DNA of 64,000 nucleotides from Nocardioides sp. HDW12B (GTDB taxonomy: Bacteria > Actinomycetota > Actinomycetes > Propionibacteriales > Nocardioidaceae). The notes under the pieces were generated by a model. The model did not search any database and was not told the DNA's origin. It saw only the letters and a program-made list of their open reading frames with translations. Of the stretch, positions 57,963 to 64,000 are shown one piece after another. Position 1 is the first letter of the stretch. Each line of letters begins with the position of its first letter. Both the position numbers and the translations under genes were made by a program. The stretch covers positions 620,001 to 684,000 of the forward strand of contig NZ_CP049867.1 of the NCBI RefSeq assembly GCF_011299595.1. Direction: 5' to 3'.

Positions 57963-58868
57963 TCAGCAGCCGCCGTCGCGGTAGACGCACATCGCCTCGA
58001 CGACACCCGTGACCGCGTCCCGGGCGTCGCGCTGCTCGCGGGTCACGCCCTGCTTGCTGCCACCGCCCTCACTGCCGATCTCGTCGAGCAGCAGCGCGTT
58101 GCCCTGTCGCACCAGGTGGTAGACGGTCAGGTAGAGGCCGGGGGTGTCGCCGTACTCCGAGCCCAGCGTGACCCGCTGCGCCTCGTCACCGAGGTCCACC
58201 GGCTCGACGACGCTGACCAGCACCTCCTCGTCGTCCGGGGACGACGGGTCGCGCGGGCACCGGTCGAGCGCCGTCACGACGCGCTCGAGCGCGGCACCGG
58301 CCGCGGCGGCGTCCGGGAACGTCACGAGCAGCCGGTCGCCGCCGCGGGTGATGCCCATCTGGCGGGCGCCGAGCTGCTCGACGCCGCCGCTCGGCAGCAG
58401 GTCCACGGTCTGCCCGCACACCATCCGCTCGTCGAAGACCCTCAGGTCCGGCGACGGTCCGCGCACCGCGACGTCCTCCGGGTCGGGCTCGGGCCAGCCG
58501 TCGAGCAGCGGGAAGTCGGGTGCGATCGCGGTCTGCGCCGGCCCGCCCGGCTCCGGGGTGAGGTCGGCGTCCGGCGTCTCGCTCGGCGCGGGGGCGGACT
58601 CGGACGGAGTGGGCGCGGGCTCGGAGGGGCTGGGCTCCACCACGCTCGGGGACGGAGCAACGGGGTCCTGCGACCGGCTCTGCGTGCCGGCCTGGCTCCA
58701 GGCCACGCCTCCCACGGTCAGGGCCACCGCGAGGGCGCTGCCGGCGGCCACGGTCGCCGTACGGCGTCGGCGCAGGTGGTCGCCCCGACGGCGGGCGTCG
58801 GCGGGGGAGCCGGGCGCGGGCGGGACCGCGCGGAGGTCGGCGAAGTGGTCGTCGAAGGTGTCAGGCAC
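57963..58868 (-). CDS. Membrane-anchored partner of ECF sigma factor
   Basis: A 301-aa protein. The cytosolic N-terminus (FADLRAVPPAPGSPADARRRGDHLRRRR in part) runs into one membrane helix (VAAGSALAVALTVGGVAW). A Ser/Pro/Glu-rich linker (EPSPSEPAPTPSESAP) and an outer domain with paired Cys (RMVCGQTVDLL, LDRCPRD, CVYRDGGC) follow. GTG at 58868 overlaps the sigma stop by 8 bp. It is thus a likely anti-sigma or sensor; no zinc motif seen. Not homologous by eye to the other two partners beyond layout. Confidence 0.8.
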   Translation of the reverse strand: MPDTFDDHFADLRAVPPAPGSPADARRRGDHLRRRRTATVAAGSALAVALTVGGVAWSQAGTQSRSQDPVAPSPSVVEPSPSEPAPTPSESAPAPSETPDADLTPEPGGPAQTAIAPDFPLLDGWPEPDPEDVAVRGPSPDLRVFDERMVCGQTVDLLPSGGVEQLGARQMGITRGGDRLLVTFPDAAAAGAALERVVTALDRCPRDPSSPDDEEVLVSVVEPVDLGDEAQRVTLGSEYGDTPGLYLTVYHLVRQGNALLLDEIGSEGGGSKQGVTREQRDARDAVTGVVEAMCVYRDGGC

Positions 58869-59364
58869 GGGAGGCTCCCTCGTCCAGGTCGGTGGCGGTG
58901 AGCAGCTGCTGCAGCGCGGTGCGCCCGCGCGAGAGGCGGGCCTTGACGGTGCCCACCGGGGCACCGACCTCGTCGGCGACCTGCGCGACGCTGAGGTCGC
59001 ACAGGTGGTGCAGGACCAGGGCCCGGCGCTGGTCGTTCGGGAGCCGGTCGAGCGCGGCCATCAGGGCGACGTGGTTCTCGTCGGGCCCCGGTGAGAAGCG
59101 CTCGGGCTCCAGGGCGCGGTCCGCCGTACGACGAGCGCGGCCCAGCGAGCGCCACCGGCTGACCGCGTGCCGGTAGGCGACCGTCCGCAACCAGGCCTCC
59201 GGGTTGTGGACCTCGGCGAACGCGCGTCGGCGGGCCCAGGCCCGGGCGAACGCCTCCTGCACGCTCTCCTCGGCTCCGTCCCGGTCGCCGGTCATGGCGT
59301 GGATCTGGTGGACCAGACGGGCGTGCGACGCGTCGTACAACGCGTCGAACTCTCCTGTCTCCAT
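58861..59364 (-). CDS. ECF RNA polymerase sigma factor
   Basis: A 167-aa sigma factor. Region 2 has FDALYDASHARLVHQIHAMTG in part and ESVQEAFARAWARR, with NPEAWLRTVAYRHAVSRWRS; region 4 has LPNDQRRALVLHHLCDLS and the HTH GAPVGTVKARLSRGRTALQ. ATG at 59364 has GAGGGGA upstream. It is coupled by 8-bp overlap to the membrane protein. Third sigma/partner pair in the window; it is of a different ECF type from the first two. Confidence 0.9.
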   Translation of the reverse strand: METGEFDALYDASHARLVHQIHAMTGDRDGAEESVQEAFARAWARRRAFAEVHNPEAWLRTVAYRHAVSRWRSLGRARRTADRALEPERFSPGPDENHVALMAALDRLPNDQRRALVLHHLCDLSVAQVADEVGAPVGTVKARLSRGRTALQQLLTATDLDEGASRA

Positions 59365-59469
59365 CTCGGCTCCCCTCGGTGGGCTTCTGTCACCCTGCAC
59401 GACGCCCGGGCCCGCCGTCCGGTTGCATCGCGTGTCGCGGACTTGACGTGGTCGCGCCGCATGTGAGCA

Positions 59470-59523
59470 GGGGTTGTGGACGCCTCCCACGCGGTGTGCG
59501 CCTTGGGGGGCGTCCATAACCCC
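59470..59523 (-). terminator. Hairpin downstream of kynureninase gene
   Basis: Arms GGGGTTGTGGACGCC (59470-59484) and GGCGTCCATAACCCC (59509-59523), one mismatch in 15. It lies about 70 nt beyond the kynU stop on the minus strand. Confidence 0.55.
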
Positions 59524-59546
59524 GCGTTACATGCGGTCTCTGCGAG

Positions 59547-59594
59547 ACGGACGGGCGGACGGGCGGGCGGGCGGACGGACGGGCGGGCGGGGGG
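59547..59594. repeat. G-rich simple repeat (CGGG/CGGA)
   Basis: About 48 bp of 4-bp units CGGA and CGGG directly beside the kynureninase stop codon. The plus strand carries many runs of three or more G and may form quadruplexes. Confidence 0.7.
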
Positions 59595-60821
59595 TCAGGT
59601 GACGGCGAGGCGGGAGGCGTACGCCGGGGCGCGGTGCTCGTCGGAGGCCAGGACCGTCACGAGCGCGTCCACGGCGTCGAAGACCTCGACGTGGGTGTTG
59701 TAGAGCGGGGCGAAGCCGAAGCGGGCGATGTCGGGGGAGCGGAAGTCGCCGACCACGCCCCGGGCGATCAGGGCCTGGACGATCCCGTAGGCCTCGTCGT
59801 GGCGCAGCGCCACCTGGCTGCCGCGGCGGGCGTGCTCGCGCGGCGTCACGACCTCCACCGACGGCACCCGCTCGTCGACGAGAGCGACGAACAGGTCGGT
59901 CAGCGACAGCGACGCGGCCCGCAGGTCGGCCACCGCCACGCCCTCGAACGCCGTCAGCGACTCCTCGAGCGCCGACAGCGCGATCACCGGCGGGGTGCCG
60001 ACGACCATCTGCTGCACCCCCGCGGCGGGGGTGAATTCCAGCGACATCGCGAACGGGTCCGCGTGGCCCCACCAGCCCTGGACCGGCTGCTCGAGGGCGT
60101 CCTGGTGCCGGGGCGCGACCCAGACGAAGGCGGGTGAGCCGGGACCGCCGTTGAGGTACTTGTAGGTGCAGCCCACCGCGAAGTCGGCGTCCGCCGCGGT
60201 CAGGTCCACCGGCACCGCCCCCGTGGAGTGGCACAGGTCCCACACCGTCACCGCGCCGACCTCGTGCGCGGCCGCCGTCACCGCCGCCACGTCGTAGAGC
60301 GCGCCGCTGCGGAAGTCGACCTGGGTCAGCGCCAGCACCGCGACGTCCTCGTCGAGGGAGGCGGTCGGGTCGGCCGGGTCCGCCCAGCGCAGCTCGAGGC
60401 CCAGCGTGCGCGCGACACCGGCCGCGACGTAGCCGTCGGTCGGGAAGGTCGAGCGCTCGACCACGATCACCCGCCGGTCGGGGCGCAGCCGGGCCGCGGC
60501 CACGAACGTCTTGAACAGCGTGACGCTGGTCGAGTCCCCGACGGTGACGTCGGCGGCCTCGACGCCCACGAGCGGCGCCAGCCGGGCACCGACGCGGGCG
60601 GCCAGGTGCGTCCAGCCGGCGGCGTTCCAGGAGGAGACCAGGCCCGCGCCCCACTCCCGTCGTACGACGTCCGCGACCCGGTCCGGCACCGAGCGCACCA
60701 GCGGGCCGAGCGAGTTGCCGCACAGGTAGACCATGCCGTCGGGCAGGTCGAACAGCTCGCGCCGCGACGGCAGCGGCGAGTCGGCGTCGAGGCGTACGGC
60801 GTCCTCACGGGTCAGCGTCAT
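59595..60821 (-). CDS. kynU: Kynureninase
   Basis: A 408-aa PLP enzyme cleaving kynurenine to anthranilate and alanine. The PLP Lys is K221 in CTYKYLNGGPGSPAF, with DLCHSTGAVPVDL before it and the phosphate-side GDSTSVTLFKTF. LCGNSLGPL at the N-terminus is also diagnostic. ATG at 60821 is 7 nt after a TAGGGT box. No other kyn genes adjoin it, so it may be expressed alone. Confidence 0.96.
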   Translation of the reverse strand: MTLTREDAVRLDADSPLPSRRELFDLPDGMVYLCGNSLGPLVRSVPDRVADVVRREWGAGLVSSWNAAGWTHLAARVGARLAPLVGVEAADVTVGDSTSVTLFKTFVAAARLRPDRRVIVVERSTFPTDGYVAAGVARTLGLELRWADPADPTASLDEDVAVLALTQVDFRSGALYDVAAVTAAAHEVGAVTVWDLCHSTGAVPVDLTAADADFAVGCTYKYLNGGPGSPAFVWVAPRHQDALEQPVQGWWGHADPFAMSLEFTPAAGVQQMVVGTPPVIALSALEESLTAFEGVAVADLRAASLSLTDLFVALVDERVPSVEVVTPREHARRGSQVALRHDEAYGIVQALIARGVVGDFRSPDIARFGFAPLYNTHVEVFDAVDALVTVLASDEHRAPAYASRLAVT

Positions 60822-60828
60822 GACCCCG

Positions 60829-60834
60829 ACCCTA
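60829..60834 (-). promoter_or_regulatory. -10 box for leaderless kynU
   Basis: TAGGGT on the minus strand, 7 nt before the ATG at 60821. It ends 4 bp before the stop codon of the upstream acylase gene. Confidence 0.55.
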
Positions 60835-60837
60835 GGC

Positions 60838-63324
60838 TCAGCTGCCCCGCAGCACCCGCCGACTGATGGCGTCGCGACGGATCTGCGCCGGGGTGAAGGC
60901 GAAGCGCACCCACTCCTCCCGGCTGAACAGGCGCGTCTGGTCGTCGCTGAAGCGTGACGAGGTGTCCGTGGCCTGGGAGTAGGTCAGGATCGTGCGCGCG
61001 TCCACCCGGCCGCGGTCGCCGAACGCGACCGCCTGGATGTGCGAGGAGCCGTAGCTGACGGGGGAGTAGCGGTCGAGGTGGGCCCCCGGCATCCGCGACA
61101 CCGTGACGTTGGCGTTGCCGGTGTCGCCCTCGCCGCCGCCGATGCCGACCAGGGGGGCACCCTCGTCGCCGGCGACGTGCAGGCTGCCCCACGGCGCGTC
61201 GAACGCGATGTCGCGCTGCTGCAGGGAGTCCAGCGCGTCGCGCATCGCCTGCACCACCTGGGGGTTGGTCTCGTTGAGGTCGCGCGGGGTGCCGACCGGG
61301 TCGGCCGGGTCGAACGGCACCTGCCAGCGGCCTTCGGTGGGAACGCGCTTCCAGAACTCCTCGAAGACGTGGTTGCCCCGGCTGGTGACGTCGCTGCGCC
61401 CGTCCCAGGCGGCGAGCACGTCGCAGGCCTCCCCGCCGGCCGCGGCCTCGCAGACCGTCTGCAGGTCGCCGTTCTCGCGCGCCAGCTCGGCGGCGAAGAC
61501 CCGGTTGGTGTGCTCGAAGAGCCGCAGCGTGCGCGGGGTGACCTTCCGGCCCGCACCGAGGTCGTCCTCGCCGGCGAGCCGGTCCAGGACGTAGCGGTAG
61601 ACCATGCGGGTGCGGGGCGTGCGCTCGCACTCCTCGCAGCCGATGATGCGGGCGAAGCCCTCCAGCCGCTCCTCGGGGTTCGGCAGCCAGTAGCTGTCGT
61701 TAGCGTTGGCCACCCAGTCGCGGCGGTCGGCCAGCGGCAGGTTCGCCGGGCCGAAGATGCCCGGCCGGCTGGCGTCGGCGTCGGTGCGCCAGGCGCAGCT
61801 CGACTCCGCCCGGGTGCCGTCCAGTGCCGGCAGGCCGGCCAGGTTGAACAGCACCTGCCCGGTCGGGGTGGCGCACTCCTGCACCAGCTCGTCGGGCACG
61901 TTGGGCACCACGGAGTGGTCGGCGTAGAGCACCTCGCCGGTGCGGTCGGCGGCCGTGGTGTTGACCCACGGCATGCCGGCGGCGCGGTCCTGACGGCGCA
62001 GCAGGTCGTGGACGTCGGTGGCCTTGCCCATCTCGAGGAAGGTGTCGACGGTGCGCAGGTGCTCGCCGTTGGCGTCGCGGAGGGCGAAGAAGCTCGCCGG
62101 GCTCCAGACCTGGAGGGTGGCGGAGTCGTCGAGCACGTAGCCCTGGCCGGTGCGGTATAGGTCCTCGGTGACCGTGTCGACGTCGCCGTTCGGGCGCTTG
62201 ACCCGGACCTCCACCACGCGCCGGTCGAGCTCGGTGGGCCCGTCCTCGGTGAGGTACGTCGTGGGCGAGCCGGGCACGGTGCGGTACTCGTAGGGGGTGA
62301 ACCGGTAGGCCGTCGAGACCGTGTGGCTCCACGCCACCCGCTTGTTCCAGCCGATGTTGACGACCGGCGAGCCGATGAGGCTGGCCCCGGCCACGTCGTA
62401 GGTGCCGGGGATGGTCAGCTGCACCTGCTCGAAGCGGTAGCGGCCGCGCCACGGGAAGTGGGGGTTGCCCAGCACCATCCCGCGCCCGGTCGAGGTGGAC
62501 TCGGAGCCCACCGCGGTGGCGTTGGACCCGAAGCCGGCCGGGTCCTTGCCGAGGTGGGCCCGCAGGTCGTCGGCCGCCGGCAGCTCGGTCGGGGCCGCGG
62601 GGAAGCCGCCGGCGCCGAGCTCCGGAGCGGGTGTGCCCGGGGTGGGCGGCGTGGCCTCGACGATCTGGGGCACGAACACCCCGGTCGAGGCGAGCAGGTT
62701 GGCGGCGTACACGCCGTACCAGACGTCCAGCGCGGTGGCGTCGGGGCGGATGTAGCCCGCGCCGCGGCAGGCGGGGTCCTTCACGCCGCTGCTGCCGCCG
62801 ACGTCGCGGATGTAGCGGTTGATGCCGGCGACGTAGCCGCGGACCATCGCGCGGGCCTGGGTGCCCGGGCCGCGCTGGGGGTCGGCGAGCAGCGCCTCGA
62901 CGACCCTCCGGTTGCGGATGTCGGTGAAGAGGGCGTCGGTCTGGAGGTTGGTCGCGTCGAGGGTGACCCGGTCCTGGTAGCGGGCGTCGGGCCCGAACCA
63001 CCGGGAGCGCTCGCCGCGGCCCGTGACCAGGGTGTCGGCGAGGTTGCACAGGTTGGTCTCCGCGGTGGCGTAGCCGTGGCCGTAGCCCAGCGAGCCCCAG
63101 TCGTCGGCGACCACGTGGGGGATGCCGTGCTTCGTGCGGGTGACGGTGGCCTCGAAGCGGGGAGCGCGCTGGGCCGCGAGCACCGCGCGGCCCACCTCCA
63201 ACGTCGTGGCGCCGGCTGCTCCCGCCGCCGGGGCGGCGCCGCTGACGGGGACCAGCAGGGCCAGCGGCAGGGCCGCCGAGATCGTCGCGGCGGCGCCGCC
63301 GGCCGCCAGTCGTCGCAGGTCCAT
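60838..63324 (-). CDS. Secreted penicillin-acylase-family Ntn hydrolase
   Basis: An 828-aa exported precursor. A signal peptide occupies about 1-36 (ISAALPLALLVPVSGA). The alpha part precedes the autocleavage site GFGSNATAVG, where Ser267 becomes the N-terminal nucleophile of the beta chain; NPHFPWRGRYRF then follows as in acyl-homoserine-lactone/penicillin acylases. RNNDS-type motif ANANDSYWLPNPEERLEG in part is typical of the family. Substrate could be an AHL, aculeacin-type lipopeptide or beta-lactam side chain. ATG at 63324 with GGAG upstream. Confidence 0.92.
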   Translation of the reverse strand: MDLRRLAAGGAAATISAALPLALLVPVSGAAPAAGAAGATTLEVGRAVLAAQRAPRFEATVTRTKHGIPHVVADDWGSLGYGHGYATAETNLCNLADTLVTGRGERSRWFGPDARYQDRVTLDATNLQTDALFTDIRNRRVVEALLADPQRGPGTQARAMVRGYVAGINRYIRDVGGSSGVKDPACRGAGYIRPDATALDVWYGVYAANLLASTGVFVPQIVEATPPTPGTPAPELGAGGFPAAPTELPAADDLRAHLGKDPAGFGSNATAVGSESTSTGRGMVLGNPHFPWRGRYRFEQVQLTIPGTYDVAGASLIGSPVVNIGWNKRVAWSHTVSTAYRFTPYEYRTVPGSPTTYLTEDGPTELDRRVVEVRVKRPNGDVDTVTEDLYRTGQGYVLDDSATLQVWSPASFFALRDANGEHLRTVDTFLEMGKATDVHDLLRRQDRAAGMPWVNTTAADRTGEVLYADHSVVPNVPDELVQECATPTGQVLFNLAGLPALDGTRAESSCAWRTDADASRPGIFGPANLPLADRRDWVANANDSYWLPNPEERLEGFARIIGCEECERTPRTRMVYRYVLDRLAGEDDLGAGRKVTPRTLRLFEHTNRVFAAELARENGDLQTVCEAAAGGEACDVLAAWDGRSDVTSRGNHVFEEFWKRVPTEGRWQVPFDPADPVGTPRDLNETNPQVVQAMRDALDSLQQRDIAFDAPWGSLHVAGDEGAPLVGIGGGEGDTGNANVTVSRMPGAHLDRYSPVSYGSSHIQAVAFGDRGRVDARTILTYSQATDTSSRFSDDQTRLFSREEWVRFAFTPAQIRRDAISRRVLRGS

Positions 63325-63514
63325 GAGGGCTCCGTCTCGTCGTACGCCGTGGGGTGCGGGGTCGTGCCGGGCCGACCAGGGGCCGACCGTGTGGTCGACC
63401 AGGGGGCCGACCAGTGACAACGTAGACAGACAGACACCGGTCCGGGGGCCGAACGCCGCACCTCACGGCGTGGCAGCACGGAGGCGTCGCCGGGCTGGGC
63501 GAGACTGGAGCGCG

Positions 63515-64000
63515 ATGACCGACGTCCTTGCCGCCCACGCTGCTCGCCTGTCCGCCACGGTGCCCGAGCCGGACAGGCCCTCGCGTCGGCTCCCGGTCCT
63601 GGCGGCCCTGGCCGGCGTCCTGTCGCCCCTCGTGGTCGTCCTCGTGCTCTGGATCCTCGGCCTCGGTGCCTGGTTCGCCGCCGACGGCGGCAGCCACGGA
63701 ACCACGCTGTCGGTGCTCCGGCTGGCCGCCGACGGCTGGCTGCTGGCCCACGGGTCGCACCTGGCCCTCGGTGGCGCCGGGGCGGTCGTGGTGACAGCCT
63801 CGCCGCTCGGGCTGACCCTGGTCTGCGTCGCGGTGACGGTGCGGGTGACCCGGTGGGCGGCGTCGCTGTCGCCGGGCGGATCGTTGCGCGACGTGCGCAG
63901 CGCAGCCCTCGTCCTGACCGGCGCGTACGTCGTGACCGGCCTCCTCCTGGCGCTGGTGGGACGCAGCGGCGCCGTGACTCCCGGCCTGCTCTCGACCCTG
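63515..64000 (+). CDS. PerM-like DUF6350 membrane protein, partial
   Basis: The first 162 codons from ATG at 63515 run off the right edge without a stop. Three to four hydrophobic helices are seen (VLAALAGVLSPLVVVLVLWILG in part; GAVVVTASPLGLTLVCVAVTVR in part; ALVLTGAYVVTGLLLALVG). The pattern fits DUF6350, whose M. tuberculosis member PerM (Rv0955) lies just past sucCD and before purN-purH. Here sucCD is 5.7 kb upstream. Identification is moderately firm because the gene is cut. Confidence 0.7.
   Translation, partial: MTDVLAAHAARLSATVPEPDRPSRRLPVLAALAGVLSPLVVVLVLWILGLGAWFAADGGSHGTTLSVLRLAADGWLLAHGSHLALGGAGAVVVTASPLGLTLVCVAVTVRVTRWAASLSPGGSLRDVRSAALVLTGAYVVTGLLLALVGRSGAVTPGLLSTL

Overview
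The window is about 64 kb of very GC-rich DNA with short intergenic gaps, many GTG starts and many genes that seem to begin at or next to their transcription start. The gene content fits a high-GC actinobacterium: F420 synthesis (fbiC), GuaB3, a His-tailed GroEL, SigE-family sigma factors, PspC signalling proteins and B. subtilis-type succinate dehydrogenase. A Nocardioides-like (Propionibacteriales) host is my inference from gene content and style; no rRNA or tRNA is present to prove it. I see no phage, insertion sequence, CRISPR array or replication origin.

Layout. 1-5.3 kb: tail of an upstream gene, tsaD, a sigma factor with a membrane partner, a LysE exporter and a THUMP-like methyltransferase. 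5.3-7.6 kb: groES-groEL under two CIRCE operators. 7.7-12 kb: glycosyltransferase-like protein, DMT permease, MpaB-type oxygenase and AraC-DinB protein in two convergent pairs, each sharing a CTAG stop palindrome. 12-23.6 kb: guaB, guaB3, a lipoprotein, a DUF2256/DUF3253 protein, succinate-semialdehyde dehydrogenase plus a GMC oxidoreductase, a second sigma/partner pair, a candidate small RNA and guaA. 23.7-33 kb: secreted PLD-like protein, P450, fbiC with a repeat-laden linker, and a three-gene operon (acyl-CoA dehydrogenase, glycosyltransferase, PIG-L/NodS-like fusion). 33-43.5 kb: response regulator, heterodimeric ABC exporter with one degenerate ATP site, VOC protein, PspC/histidine kinase/response regulator locus, and an SDR-CPBP fusion. 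43.6-48.7 kb: pcrA-type helicase, lipoprotein, tandem palindromic repeats, GNAT and M23 peptidase. 48.9-57.9 kb: sdhCAB and sucCD, both ending in copies of the same terminator element, flanking a minus-strand operon of a 56-residue Arg-rich protein, an ABC exporter and a degenerate soluble kinase. 58-64 kb: a third sigma/partner pair, kynureninase, penicillin-acylase-family enzyme and the start of a perM-like (DUF6350) gene.

Together the core genes cover tRNA modification, chaperones, GMP synthesis, F420, the succinate part of the TCA cycle and DNA repair. The order helicase, M23 peptidase, sucC, sucD, perM-like recalls Mycobacterium tuberculosis Rv0949-Rv0955 (from memory), with the sdh operon and other genes interposed. 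The least-explained loci are the Arg-rich-peptide/ABC/kinase operon (52.5-55.6 kb), the acyl-CoA dehydrogenase/GT2/PIG-L-methyltransferase operon (29.5-33.0 kb) and the candidate C-rich-loop RNA upstream of guaA.
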